From Dyadobacter soli (lineage in GTDB: Bacteria; Bacteroidota; Bacteroidia; Cytophagales; Spirosomataceae), in the NCBI RefSeq assembly GCF_900101885.1, contig NZ_FNAN01000010.1:248001-312000 (forward strand): a DNA stretch of 64,000 nucleotides, written 5' to 3'. The notes under the pieces were generated by a model. That model searched no databases and had not been told where the DNA came from. It was given only the letters and a program-made list of their open reading frames with translations. Shown piece after piece: positions 52,077 through 61,446 of this stretch. The translations under genes were made by a program, and so were the position numbers. Each line of letters starts with the position of its first letter. The stretch's first letter is position 1.

Positions 52077-52883
52077 TTGAAACATATATTACCCTGGACG
52101 GCCCTCGGGCTGGTGTTGCTGCTGTCGTCCTGCGACAATCTTTTCCAATACAATCCCAATGAGGAAACGCTGCTGGAAAGCGAGCGAAACCTCACCGCCA
52201 AGAACATCGATAAGATCAGCCAACTGCCCGTTTCCGATACGACCCGCTTTATCCTGATGGGCGACTCGCAGCGGTGGTACGACGAATGCGAGGATTTTGT
52301 ACAAAGTGCCAACCAGCAAAAGGGCATTTCATTCGTGCTGCATGCCGGCGACATTTCCGATTTCGGCCTTACCCAGGAGTTCAAATGGGTGAACGAGATC
52401 ATGACCTGCCTGAAATATCCTTATGTGACGGTGATCGGCAACCACGACATCGTCGCCAACGGCTCGGCTACTTACCGCAAAATGTTCGGCCCGCTCAATT
52501 ATTCCTTCGCGTTCGGGCGCGACAGGTTCATTTTCATCAATACCAATTCGCGCGAATATGCTTTCGACGGCTCGGTACCCGACATTGCCTGGCTGAAAGC
52601 ACAGCTTGCCGACAATCCTACGCACAAGAATACGATCGTAGTCGGGCATGTGCCTCCATTCGACGCGGATTTTGACAAAAACCTCGAAAAATCCTACACG
52701 GAAGCGCTCGCAACCGACCCTTCGGTAAAATTCACCCTGTACGGCCACCAGCACCGATTCTACGAAGGCCAGTTTTACGACGACGGCGTGAATTACCACC
52801 TCACCACCTCCATGGGTGCGCGTGGTTACATGGTCGTTTCGACCTGGGAAGGCGGTTACAATGTTAAACGGGTCGAATTCTGA
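52077..52883 (+). CDS. Metallophosphoesterase lipoprotein
   Basis: A 268-residue calcineurin-like phosphoesterase. The start is TTG at 52077 (a stop precedes it in frame). The lipoprotein signal is WTALGLVLLLSSC with acylated Cys at residue 19. Metal-binding motifs occur in order: GDSQ in RFILMGDSQRW, GDISD in HAGDISDFGL, GNHD in VIGNHDIVAN, VVGHVPPF, and GHQH in LYGHQHRFYEG. It hydrolyses phosphate esters at the cell envelope; the substrate is unknown. An outer-membrane-type protein gene follows after 5 bp, so the two are co-expressed. Confidence 0.9.
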   Translation: MKHILPWTALGLVLLLSSCDNLFQYNPNEETLLESERNLTAKNIDKISQLPVSDTTRFILMGDSQRWYDECEDFVQSANQQKGISFVLHAGDISDFGLTQEFKWVNEIMTCLKYPYVTVIGNHDIVANGSATYRKMFGPLNYSFAFGRDRFIFINTNSREYAFDGSVPDIAWLKAQLADNPTHKNTIVVGHVPPFDADFDKNLEKSYTEALATDPSVKFTLYGHQHRFYEGQFYDDGVNYHLTTSMGARGYMVVSTWEGGYNVKRVEF

Positions 52884-52888
52884 AAGTC

Positions 52889-53485
52889 ATGAAAAAGTAT
52901 CTCCTATCACTATTTTTACTGGTCAGCCTTCAATCACTGGCACAGGAAGTGGGCCTGCGGCCCCGCCGCAAATGGTTTCTGCCCGATCACCTCAAATTGC
53001 AGTTTGCCGGGAATATCGGCTTCGTATCGGGCGGGCCAGGCTATGTATCCCGCAACCAGACGCTGGAAACGGATTTGCTGTTCGGTTTTTTACCTCAAAA
53101 ATTCGGGGGCGACGCGCTGGTAACGACCACGCTGAAAACGACTTATTCGCCCTGGCGCATCGGACTGCGGGATAATTACTACATCAGACCGTTCTCGATC
53201 GGCGCTTACCTGAGCTACACTTTCGGGCCCCAATTCGATACCAAATGGCCATCGTATTATCCGGCAGGTTATTACTGGTGGGCAACGGCCATCCGGCCGG
53301 GGGCTTATATCGGTGGCAAGGCGGGCCGGAATGTGGTATTGAACAACCGGCGAAGGTCCCTCGAACTGTATTACGAGCTGGGCACTTACGATTTGCTCAT
53401 TATCAGCTACATACAAAATAAAAGCTTCCTGAAAATAAACGACATCGTGAGCCTTTCGCTGGGTGTGAAGTTTGCTTTCAATTAA
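52889..53485 (+). CDS. Outer membrane beta-barrel-like protein, hypothetical
   Basis: A 198-residue protein with a clear signal peptide (MKKYLLSLFLLVSLQSLAQ). Amphipathic beta strands rich in Tyr, Trp and Gly follow: LQFAGNIGFVSGGPGYVSR, YYIRPFSIGAYLSYTFGPQF, RPGAYIGGKAG and SLGVKFAFN at the C-terminus. The terminal Phe-Asn and the strand pattern suggest an 8-stranded outer membrane barrel. It is coupled to the metallophosphoesterase gene. Its last 4 bp overlap the convergent PAS-protein gene. Confidence 0.65.
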   Translation: MKKYLLSLFLLVSLQSLAQEVGLRPRRKWFLPDHLKLQFAGNIGFVSGGPGYVSRNQTLETDLLFGFLPQKFGGDALVTTTLKTTYSPWRIGLRDNYYIRPFSIGAYLSYTFGPQFDTKWPSYYPAGYYWWATAIRPGAYIGGKAGRNVVLNNRRRSLELYYELGTYDLLIISYIQNKSFLKINDIVSLSLGVKFAFN

Positions 53486-56142
53486 ATGCGCTCGGTTTTC
53501 GAGGAAATGTCCCGGATGATCTCGTCCAGCGCGTAGGCCGACGTGAGGACGTGGTCGAGCAGCTCGTTCTTCTCGGTATCCGAATGCTGGTAGTTGCGGA
53601 TGAGGTCAATCAGGCCCATCAGCCTCGCCAGCGGAGCGCGTATCACGTGCGACTGCATCCAGGCAATCTCCTGTAATTTGTGGTTGCGCTCCTCGATCTC
53701 GCTGATGTAACGCAGGCGGTCGGTCACGTCGTGGCCGATCGCGATCCAGTGCGTATGTACGCCGCCTGCGTCGGCAACGGGCAACAGCGACAGATTGATA
53801 AAAAATTCCTCGCCATCGCGCACATAGCGCAACGTGGCGCCTTTGAGTGCTTCTACATTGAAAATGGCATCTTGCAGCCGGTCGAAATCGTTGCGGGCCG
53901 GACTGAAACCACGCAGTAATGCGGGACTTTTGCCTACAACTTCTTCGGGTGAATGACCGGTAATGCGGGTGAATGCGGCATTCACATAAAGAATTTTCAG
54001 GCCCGAAATGTCGCCCGGGTCGGACTCGGCGATGAGCACCGCGTCGTTGGTATTGGTGATCACGGATACCAGCAATTTCAGTTCGTGCTGCTCCTGGCGC
54101 GTTTTGGTAACATCCCGCATAACGCCGATCATCCGGACAGCCTTTCCCGCACGATTGCGCCGGATGTACCCGATCTCCTCCACGTAGGCATACTCGCCGT
54201 CGGACTTCATGAAGCGGTAGTCGGTGCTCCATTTGCGCTGTTGCGGATCGGCCAGCTGCATTTCCAGGCTCTTCTCCACGCATTCACGGTCGGCCGGGTG
54301 CACGCGTTCCGCCCACCGGGCGAGGGGATAACGCACCATTTCCGGCTCGTTACCGAAAAGCCTGAAAAAGCCGTCGCCCCATTCGATATGGTCGCGGGCG
54401 AGGTCCCAATCGTAAATGGCGTCGTTGGTGGCCATATTCACATATTCGTAGCGCTCGTTGACGTCCTGTACCAGCTCGGAGTTCTGCCTGTTTTCAAAGA
54501 TCACTTTCAAAATCGAAGCGACGCGCTCGATTACTTTCAGCTCGTCTTCGCCAGGCACCGTAATGTGGTCGTAATAAACAGCGAACGTCGCCACCACGTC
54601 GTCATCCAGAATGATCGGATGCGACCAGCAGGCCAGCAGGTTATGCGGCAATGCGAGCTGCCGGTACGTTTCCCAGCGCGGGTCGGCAGCGATGTCGCTT
54701 ACGATCACCTGCTGTTTCAGGAAAGCCGCCGTTCCGCAGGAGCCCGCATTCTCTCCTATTTCCCGGCCATTGATCGCTTCCACGTATTCCAGCGGCAGCG
54801 AGGGCGATGCCAGGCTGTACAGTTTTTTATTTTTAATACCCAATAAAGAACACCTGGAGTGCGGAAACATCGCTTCCACACCTCGCACATACGTATCGAG
54901 CACACTCGCGAGCGGCGTATCTTTCATCGAGTTCATTTCGAGCACGATCTTTTCGAGGTGTTCGAGGTTTTCAAGGCGTTTTGCCTCCGTAATATCCACC
55001 ATCAGGCCCCTCAGCGTAACAGCTTTCCCGTCTTCCGTAATCACCGATACCACGTCTTTGATCCACACCAGGCTGCCGTCGGCCTTCACCATACGGTAAT
55101 CGAATGTGTGGTTGCGCAGGCCGCGCGTCTCGCGGTGGCAATACCGGACGGCCTGTTCGCGGTCTTCCGTATAAATATGGTTTTGCCAGAAAGCCGGGTC
55201 GGCAAGCCACTCTTCCGGCGTGTAGCCGAGAATGTTCCGGACCTGGTCGCTGATAAAATTGAATTCGAAAGTGTCGGCATCCGCTTCCCAAACGATCCCG
55301 TCGACCGTCTGCACAAGCGATTCGAACTGGCGATGCGACTGCACGAGTTCCTGCCCGACCATCTTCTGTTCGTGGATGTCGTGGATCACCCCGTAAATGC
55401 GGGTGCATACGCCCTCGACAACCTCCGCTTTGCCCGTCACACGGACCCACTTTTCTTCGCCCCGCCAGGTAATGATGATCAGTTCGAGGTCGAAAAGCTT
55501 CCCGCTGACGATCGTTTCCTGGACGGCCTGCATAAAAGCTTCGCGGTGCGCGCCGGGACGGTAAAAGTCCATCGTCGTCAGGAAACCGGGCTGGTAGTCG
55601 GCCGGTACCTCGTGTATTTCCTTCACTACATCCGACCAGTTGATCACTTCATTGATCAGATCCGCTTCCCAGCTGCCGATACGGGCAATGCGAAGTGTTT
55701 CGGTGAGAAACTTCTCGGACGTAAACGGGCTGTGCGTCTGCCGGGCTAGCGTTACCTCGGTCACATCCATCACGGTGCGGAGGATGCACGTTAGGTCACC
55801 GGCCTCGCTCCTTATGGGCGTATTGGTGGCCAGCAGGTATTTCACATCCTGCCTGCCCTCGCTATCGGGCGGCAGAATGTACTTGGTGGCCGGCGATTGA
55901 TTGGGCAAACCATCCGCTACCAGCTTTTCGAGCAGGTTGTTCCAGGGCGGTACGCGGTTGTAAGGATTATTTGGAAATGCCTCGTAAAATCCCTTGCCTA
56001 TGAGCTCGTCACGGCCCATTCGCACCATTTCGAGATAGGCGTCGTTCACGTCGGTGATCGTGAATTTCGGCACGTCCGTCAGCACCACCATACTTGGCGC
56101 GGGTAGATACTTAAATACCTGACTCAGATAGTGGTTGATCAT
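53482..56142 (-). CDS. Multi-PAS/GAF sensor protein with histidine-kinase-like dimerisation end but no ATPase domain
   Basis: An 886-residue cytosolic sensor without membrane segments. Domains in order are PAS (about 10-130), PAS/PAC (145-260), PAS/PAC (265-390), GAF (395-550), PAS/PAC (560-680), PAS (690-810) and a HisKA-like helical end (820-886). The helical end contains WMQSHVIRAPLARLMGLIDL, where His832 sits in an H-box-like SHVIRAPL. The protein stops there: no N, G1 or G2 boxes of the ATPase domain are seen. It may act as a dimer that docks onto another kinase, or accept phosphate. No response regulator is adjacent. Confidence 0.88.
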   Translation of the reverse strand: MINHYLSQVFKYLPAPSMVVLTDVPKFTITDVNDAYLEMVRMGRDELIGKGFYEAFPNNPYNRVPPWNNLLEKLVADGLPNQSPATKYILPPDSEGRQDVKYLLATNTPIRSEAGDLTCILRTVMDVTEVTLARQTHSPFTSEKFLTETLRIARIGSWEADLINEVINWSDVVKEIHEVPADYQPGFLTTMDFYRPGAHREAFMQAVQETIVSGKLFDLELIIITWRGEEKWVRVTGKAEVVEGVCTRIYGVIHDIHEQKMVGQELVQSHRQFESLVQTVDGIVWEADADTFEFNFISDQVRNILGYTPEEWLADPAFWQNHIYTEDREQAVRYCHRETRGLRNHTFDYRMVKADGSLVWIKDVVSVITEDGKAVTLRGLMVDITEAKRLENLEHLEKIVLEMNSMKDTPLASVLDTYVRGVEAMFPHSRCSLLGIKNKKLYSLASPSLPLEYVEAINGREIGENAGSCGTAAFLKQQVIVSDIAADPRWETYRQLALPHNLLACWSHPIILDDDVVATFAVYYDHITVPGEDELKVIERVASILKVIFENRQNSELVQDVNERYEYVNMATNDAIYDWDLARDHIEWGDGFFRLFGNEPEMVRYPLARWAERVHPADRECVEKSLEMQLADPQQRKWSTDYRFMKSDGEYAYVEEIGYIRRNRAGKAVRMIGVMRDVTKTRQEQHELKLLVSVITNTNDAVLIAESDPGDISGLKILYVNAAFTRITGHSPEEVVGKSPALLRGFSPARNDFDRLQDAIFNVEALKGATLRYVRDGEEFFINLSLLPVADAGGVHTHWIAIGHDVTDRLRYISEIEERNHKLQEIAWMQSHVIRAPLARLMGLIDLIRNYQHSDTEKNELLDHVLTSAYALDEIIRDISSKTERI

Positions 56143-56314
56143 ATCGTTTGTCGGCCAAAATGGCCTGATGCACAGTTTCCCTAACGATATTTAATAAACG
56201 TCTACATCAAATTCCCCCCGGTCCCAAACCTCATTATTCGTACAATTTAAAGATATTTTCGGCTAAAAAAGGCAATTTAATGACTATATTGGGATTGAAG
56301 CCTTAAATATTCTC
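56143..56314. other. Divergent intergenic region
   Basis: 172 bp between the PAS-protein gene and the TPR-protein gene. It is AT-rich on the right side. I see no exact TAnnTTTG box and no repeat. Confidence 0.3.
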
Positions 56315-58033
56315 ATGAAAACTTTTCTACCAATCGCCGCCCTGTCGCTGCTGACGGGCCTCGTTGCATTCGAACGCCGGTCGCAGGAATCAGCGCCCGC
56401 GCCGGCTGTTTCCGGTGAAATCGCAGTCTGCGGGCCGTCGTTTCAGAACCTGCAAGCGCCGCTGCTCAACGGCAAATATGTGGTGGCGCTGCCGGGATGG
56501 GGTAATTTTTCGTACAAGGTTTCTACCAGCTCCGACAGCTCCCAATTCTACTTCGATCAGGGGCTGAATATGTATTATGGTTATCATTTCAAAGAGGCAG
56601 TGGCCTCGTTCCGCGAAGCCGGACGGATCGATTCCACCAATGCGATGGCATTCTGGGGGCAGGCACTGGCAATGGGGCCTTACTACAATGCAGCGCACAC
56701 TTACACCAAACCCGCCGAAGTGGCGCAGGCATTGGCCAGGATGAACAGCCTCACCGCCCACGCCACCGAGAAAGAAAAGCTGCTCATCGACGCCATGAAT
56801 GCGCGCTATTCCGACGATCCGACCGACGCCAGACGCGCAGAACTCAACCAGGCCTATTCCGACAAACTGAAAAAGCTCGTAACCGGTTATCCCGACGAAA
56901 ACGAGTTCAAACTGCTTTATATCGATTCGCAAATGCTCATGCATGCCTGGGATTTCTGGAAAAAGGATGGTACTGCCAAACCCTGGACGCCCGAGCTGGT
57001 GGCATTGTGCGAAAAGGCGCTGAAAGCAGCCCCGAAACATCCCGCCGCGCTGCATTACCATATTCACCTGACGGAGGCTTCGAAGCATCCCGAAGTGGCC
57101 CTCGCGAGCGCGGAGGCATTGCGTGACCTGCTCCCGGGCGTGGCGCACATGGTACACATGGCCAGCCATGAGTACGAGCGCAATGGCCTGTTCGCCGAAG
57201 GCGTGGAGGTGAACAACCTTGCCGACGACGCCCTGCTGAATTACGAAATGCTGGCCAAAAACCTGTCGCTAAACAAGCATTCGTCGCATTACTTTGCGGT
57301 ACAGACCTACTGTGCGTTGAGCGCGGGCATGTATAGCGATGCCATGCGCTACGCCCAGCGCGTACGCCGGAGCGTGGCGCCAAAACCCGAAACCACTTAC
57401 GACCAATACCTTTTCATGCTGCCCGTGATGACGCAGGTGCGAATGGGCAAATGGCAGCAAATCCTTGCCGATTCGGTCACGCCCGATCCGAAATGGATTT
57501 ACGCAAGCCTGCTGTCGGATTTTGCAAAAGGCATTGCATTCGCCAACACCGGCCACCCCGATTCCGCCGCCGCAAGACTGGCATCGTTGAAATTAAAATC
57601 CCAGGACCCGGTTTTGGCAAAACGGAGAATCCCCTTCAATGCGCCGGTTGAAATAGCCGCTGTTGCGGAAAAGATTCTCGAAGGCGTAACCGCTATCTCG
57701 CGCAACGAACAGGCAAAGGGCATTGCCGCATTGCGCCAAGCCGTGAGCCTGGAAGACCAGCTCATTTACACCGAACCCAAAGACTGGCCGTTGCCTTCCC
57801 GCCAATTCCTGGGCGCATATGTGCTGAAATCGGGCAATGCGGTACTGGCCGAAAAGATCTATCGCGAAGACCTGGTATTCAACCCATCTAACGGCTGGTC
57901 GCTGCTGGGCTTGGCACAAAGCCTTAAAGCACAGCGAAAAACGAAGCAACTGGCGGGTATCAAAGCAAAATATGAACGTGCATTCGCGAAAGCCGAGCAG
58001 ATTCCGGCAGGCTCTGTCTTTATAAAGTTATGA
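56315..58033 (+). CDS. Secreted TPR-repeat protein
   Basis: A 572-residue protein with an N-terminal signal sequence (MKTFLPIAALSLLTGLVAFE). Helical TPR-type repeats follow: QGLNMYYGYHFKEAVASFRE, AFWGQALAMGPYYNAAHTYT, ALHYHIHLTEASKHPEVALA, HMASHEYERNGLFAEGVEVN and, near the end, LAEKIYREDLVFNPSNGWSL. The family is common in Bacteroidetes and Planctomycetes, but its function is unknown; protein scaffolding in the periplasm is likely. It overlaps the next gene by 4 bp (ATGA, 58030-58033). Confidence 0.82.
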   Translation: MKTFLPIAALSLLTGLVAFERRSQESAPAPAVSGEIAVCGPSFQNLQAPLLNGKYVVALPGWGNFSYKVSTSSDSSQFYFDQGLNMYYGYHFKEAVASFREAGRIDSTNAMAFWGQALAMGPYYNAAHTYTKPAEVAQALARMNSLTAHATEKEKLLIDAMNARYSDDPTDARRAELNQAYSDKLKKLVTGYPDENEFKLLYIDSQMLMHAWDFWKKDGTAKPWTPELVALCEKALKAAPKHPAALHYHIHLTEASKHPEVALASAEALRDLLPGVAHMVHMASHEYERNGLFAEGVEVNNLADDALLNYEMLAKNLSLNKHSSHYFAVQTYCALSAGMYSDAMRYAQRVRRSVAPKPETTYDQYLFMLPVMTQVRMGKWQQILADSVTPDPKWIYASLLSDFAKGIAFANTGHPDSAAARLASLKLKSQDPVLAKRRIPFNAPVEIAAVAEKILEGVTAISRNEQAKGIAALRQAVSLEDQLIYTEPKDWPLPSRQFLGAYVLKSGNAVLAEKIYREDLVFNPSNGWSLLGLAQSLKAQRKTKQLAGIKAKYERAFAKAEQIPAGSVFIKL

Positions 58034-58503
58034 GCATTCTAAAAATCGGCAGATCGGGCCGGAATACCATCTTATCCGCCACGCTGGTAGCCGGCACGCT
58101 GGACATCCTTGCGGCATTCCTGGTGTATGCCGTAATATTGGAAAAAACCAGCCCGGCACGCATTCTCATGTCCATCGCCAGCGGCATTTTCGGCAAAGCG
58201 GCTTACTCGGGCGGCACGGCGATGGTCATTACCGGCTTGCTGCTGCATTTTGTGATCGCCTTTATTTTTTCCGTTTTCTATTACCTCATTTACCCGGGCC
58301 TGACCATTCTGCGTAGGCGCAAACTCCTCAGCGGCATTTTTTACGGCATTTTCATCTGGCTGGTGATGAACATCGGCGTTTTGCCCATCGTTTTCGAAGG
58401 CATGCCCCTCCCCGATCCCGGCGCGGCATTGCTCGGCATGGCGATCGTGGTCGCAGCCGTGGGGATACCGATTGCGTACATTGTGTCGGCGCCGCGGAGG
58501 TAA
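58030..58503 (+). CDS. Small four-helix membrane protein, hypothetical
   Basis: A 157-residue inner-membrane protein with about four hydrophobic segments: LVAGTLDILAAFLVYAVIL, AMVITGLLLHFVIAFIFSVF, GIFYGIFIWLVMNIGVLPIV and LGMAIVVAAVGIPIAYIVSA. A conserved-looking SIASGIFGKAAYSGG loop sits between the first two. It recalls the YagU/DUF1440 group, though that is uncertain. It is translationally coupled to the TPR-protein gene, and the MutS-family gene follows 22 bp later. Confidence 0.7.
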   Translation: MSILKIGRSGRNTILSATLVAGTLDILAAFLVYAVILEKTSPARILMSIASGIFGKAAYSGGTAMVITGLLLHFVIAFIFSVFYYLIYPGLTILRRRKLLSGIFYGIFIWLVMNIGVLPIVFEGMPLPDPGAALLGMAIVVAAVGIPIAYIVSAPRR

Positions 58504-58525
58504 TCGCTGATTGAACTGATTTTGA

Positions 58526-60376
58526 ATGAAAGAAATATATCAAGACAAAGTCGACGGCTATAATGCATACGCCGCCCGGCTGGTACCCGAGCTCAACAGC
58601 CTTTCTTATACGCGGCTGGCCATCTTTCTGATCTCCGGCATTTTGATCATGCTGTTCGCGGCGAGCGGCTGGGCTATTCCCGTCGTGCTCACGGGCATTG
58701 CAGGCGCGGTCGTATTTGGGTTTACATTAAAAAGTTATAACCGCCTTTCTGCCGACAAAAAGCGGTCTGAGCTTTTAAAGCAAATCAATGAAAGCGAACT
58801 GCTGCGGATCGGCAACAATTTATCTTCCTTTCCTTCCGGCAACGAGTTCCTCCACCGCAACCACGATTACGCCGCCGATCTCGACATTTTCGGCAACCAC
58901 TCTTTGTTCCAACTGCTCAACAGGACTACCACCGCCTCCGGAGCGCGGCTCCTCGCACATTGGCTTACCTCTCCTGCTGATCTGCAAACCGTTATTGATC
59001 GCCAGAATGCGGTGCAGGAACTGGTCCCCAAACTCGATTGGCGGCAGGAGTTCCAGGTTTCGGGAATGCTGTCCGAAACCACCAATAGCGATCATGAAAT
59101 GCTTTTGAAATGGGTGGAAGAGCCGGTAAAGTTCCTGCCATCGCGAAAACAGCTGCTGACGATCAGCATACCGCTGGCGGCTGCGTCTAGCGTTGCATTG
59201 TTATACTTTCTATATCATTTCTTCTTCCGCCTCCAAGACCTTTCCGGCAGCCATCTATTACCGCTGGTATTGACGCTGATTGTCAATGCTGTTTACCTGC
59301 GTAAGTTCAGGCAAGTGGCCGAGCAAATTATCCTCAGCACGCAGCGGAACATCGGTATTCTCGGGGCCTACCAATCGTTGATTGAAACAATTGACAAACA
59401 AGATTTCAAAGCCAGGAAATTGACTGAGCTGCACGCAATTCTTACCCAGGCAGGCAGCCCGGCGGCGCGCGAGATAGCTGCATTGAAGAAAATACTCGAA
59501 ATGTTCCAGCAAAAGGGCACCCGCAATACTGTTGGTAAAAATGCTTTTTATGGGATGATCAATAACCTGTGGCTGATCGACGTTCACCTGATCCTGCGAA
59601 CGGAAGAATGGAAATCCCGGAACCGTGACCATATCCGCCCGTGGATCGCGGCGGTGAGCGAAATGGAAGCGCTTGCAAGCATTGCGGGGTTTGCCCATAT
59701 CAACCCTAATTATACTTTTCCGGAGATTACCGAAGAACCTTATCTGATTGATTTCCGGGCGGTTGGGCATCCTTTGTTAAAGTCGCAAAAACGGATCAGC
59801 AACGACTTTACCATGAGCGGCCGCGGTGCCACGACGATGATTACCGGCTCCAATATGGCCGGGAAAAGTACATTTCTGCGCACGGTAGGCATTAACCTCG
59901 TACTCGCATTCACGGGCGCGCCGTGTTGCGCGTCGCAAGCGCGGGTATCGCTCCTGCGCATATTCACGAGCATGCGTACGCAGGACAACCTCGAAGAATC
60001 GGTATCGTCGTTCTACGCGGAACTGCAACGGATCGAGCAGTTGCTGACGCTCGTGGGCGAAGGCGAACCGATCTTCTTCCTGCTGGATGAAATGTTCAAA
60101 GGTACCAACTCGCAGGACCGTTTCCGTGGCGGCGTGTCGCTCATCCGCCAGCTCGGCGAGCTCAATGCATTTGGCATGATCTCCACCCACGATCTCGATC
60201 TCGCCAAACTGACCAGAGACCTCGCCATTGAAAATTTCAGTTTCAACAGCGTGATCTCCGACGGGCAGATTTCGTTCGACTACCGGCTCACACCGGGCAT
60301 TTGTACCGATTTCAATGCGAGCGAGCTCATGAAACGCAGCGGCATACGCATTCTTTCCGACATCCAGCCGGCCTGA
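58526..60376 (+). CDS. Membrane-anchored MutS-family ATPase
   Basis: A 616-residue protein with MutS-type ATPase at the C-terminus: Walker A GSNMAGKST (residues 441-449), the signature SVSSFYAELQRIEQLL, Walker B IFFLLDEMFKGTNS (Asp and Glu present) and the His switch STHD (553-556). The N-terminal half has the MutS core helices but also hydrophobic segments at about 29-67, 210-233 and 244-258, so it is predicted to be membrane-bound. The mismatch-binding domain I of MutS and the Smr domain of MutS2 are absent. The function is unknown; mismatch repair proper is unlikely. Confidence 0.85.
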   Translation: MKEIYQDKVDGYNAYAARLVPELNSLSYTRLAIFLISGILIMLFAASGWAIPVVLTGIAGAVVFGFTLKSYNRLSADKKRSELLKQINESELLRIGNNLSSFPSGNEFLHRNHDYAADLDIFGNHSLFQLLNRTTTASGARLLAHWLTSPADLQTVIDRQNAVQELVPKLDWRQEFQVSGMLSETTNSDHEMLLKWVEEPVKFLPSRKQLLTISIPLAAASSVALLYFLYHFFFRLQDLSGSHLLPLVLTLIVNAVYLRKFRQVAEQIILSTQRNIGILGAYQSLIETIDKQDFKARKLTELHAILTQAGSPAAREIAALKKILEMFQQKGTRNTVGKNAFYGMINNLWLIDVHLILRTEEWKSRNRDHIRPWIAAVSEMEALASIAGFAHINPNYTFPEITEEPYLIDFRAVGHPLLKSQKRISNDFTMSGRGATTMITGSNMAGKSTFLRTVGINLVLAFTGAPCCASQARVSLLRIFTSMRTQDNLEESVSSFYAELQRIEQLLTLVGEGEPIFFLLDEMFKGTNSQDRFRGGVSLIRQLGELNAFGMISTHDLDLAKLTRDLAIENFSFNSVISDGQISFDYRLTPGICTDFNASELMKRSGIRILSDIQPA

Positions 60377-60386
60377 AAACTCAGGC
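60371..60386. terminator. Small hairpin across two convergent stop codons
   Basis: GCCTGA (60371-60376) and TCAGGC (60381-60386) pair around an AAAC loop. Each arm contains the stop codon of one of the convergent genes. The stem is short, so termination is only possible, not certain. Confidence 0.35.
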
Positions 60387-61253
60387 ACGCTCCAAGGTTG
60401 TTTCCAGGTATTCCTGCAAAGTGGTATCCGCCCGGGCGGTAATGGTGCCGTTGCCTTCCGGTCTGGATTTACCCGAAATCACCGCCTCGGTCATTTCCAC
60501 AAAGTTGCGGACGCCGTCCGCCGAAAAACCGATCGACCTTAGCGTGTCGTCCCATTGCTTCCGGGGAATTTGCTGCGCTTTTATTTCCTTGTTCAAAACC
60601 TCGCTGAATGCATTGGCCACTTCGGCCGAGCTGAGCGACGCCGGACCGCTTAGTTCGTAGATGGTCCCGTCGCGGTCGTCGCCGAGCAGCACCTCCGCTG
60701 CAAAATGACCAACATCGGCGGGGCATATCATCGGAATTTTCTGGTCGACGGGAAAGAATGTGGGCAGCACGCCGGTTTCCTTCGCCGAATCGAGGTAGCC
60801 GAGCCAATTGCTGTAATAGTAGGCCGGGCGAATGAATGCCCGCGTGAGGTCGAGGCCATCGAATGCGTGTTCCAGCATGTACGACATGACCAGGTTACCC
60901 GTTCCCTCCCGGTGCTGCGCGCCCATCGACGAAAGTCCCACTATCTTATTGATACCGCTTGCGGCCAGTGCGGCGCGGTAGTTGGTAAGCACGTCGTTGG
61001 TTTCACCGAGTACGTTTGCTTCCTGGCCGGTTTCGGGCGTTAGTGCAAAAAGCGTCTCACCGTCGCGGAGAGCCACTTTTAGTGCCGGCAGGTTGTGCGC
61101 ATCGGCCACCGCAGCGTCCGCCCCGCGCGATTTCAGTTCGTCAGCTTTCTCCTCATTTCTAACAACGCCTTTTACTGCTTCGCCGCTTTCCAAAAGTTTG
61201 TCGGTAACCGCCGAGCCTACCCGGCCCGATGCCCCCAAAATGATATGTGCCAT
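60381..61253 (-). CDS. NmrA-like NAD(P)-binding atypical short-chain dehydrogenase
   Basis: A 290-residue Rossmann-fold protein. The N-terminal HIILGASGRVGSAVTDKLLE is the GxxGxxG dinucleotide motif, and GVVRNEEKADEL follows as the NADP-type second strand. NKIVGLSSMGAQ, then the segment IRPAYYYSNWLGYLDSAK, and ICPADVGHFAAEVLL are typical of the NmrA/QOR2 group. It probably binds NADP(H) and either reduces a quinone or acts as a redox sensor. No operon partner is on its strand. Confidence 0.88.
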   Translation of the reverse strand: MAHIILGASGRVGSAVTDKLLESGEAVKGVVRNEEKADELKSRGADAAVADAHNLPALKVALRDGETLFALTPETGQEANVLGETNDVLTNYRAALAASGINKIVGLSSMGAQHREGTGNLVMSYMLEHAFDGLDLTRAFIRPAYYYSNWLGYLDSAKETGVLPTFFPVDQKIPMICPADVGHFAAEVLLGDDRDGTIYELSGPASLSSAEVANAFSEVLNKEIKAQQIPRKQWDDTLRSIGFSADGVRNFVEMTEAVISGKSRPEGNGTITARADTTLQEYLETTLERA

Positions 61254-61446
61254 GATTATTATTCAGTTTGTGATGAATTTAAAAATTGCGGTTACATCAA
61301 AAATCGAACCAACCTGAACCGGTCGGGGCTCCAAAATTGCCTCCACTGCTGCATTTTATCCGTTTTCACGAACCGCTCGTCAAAACGATTTCTCTGCCGA
61401 CATTCGGCCCCATTCCTTTGTGGCAGAACTTTCCAACGTGCATTGT

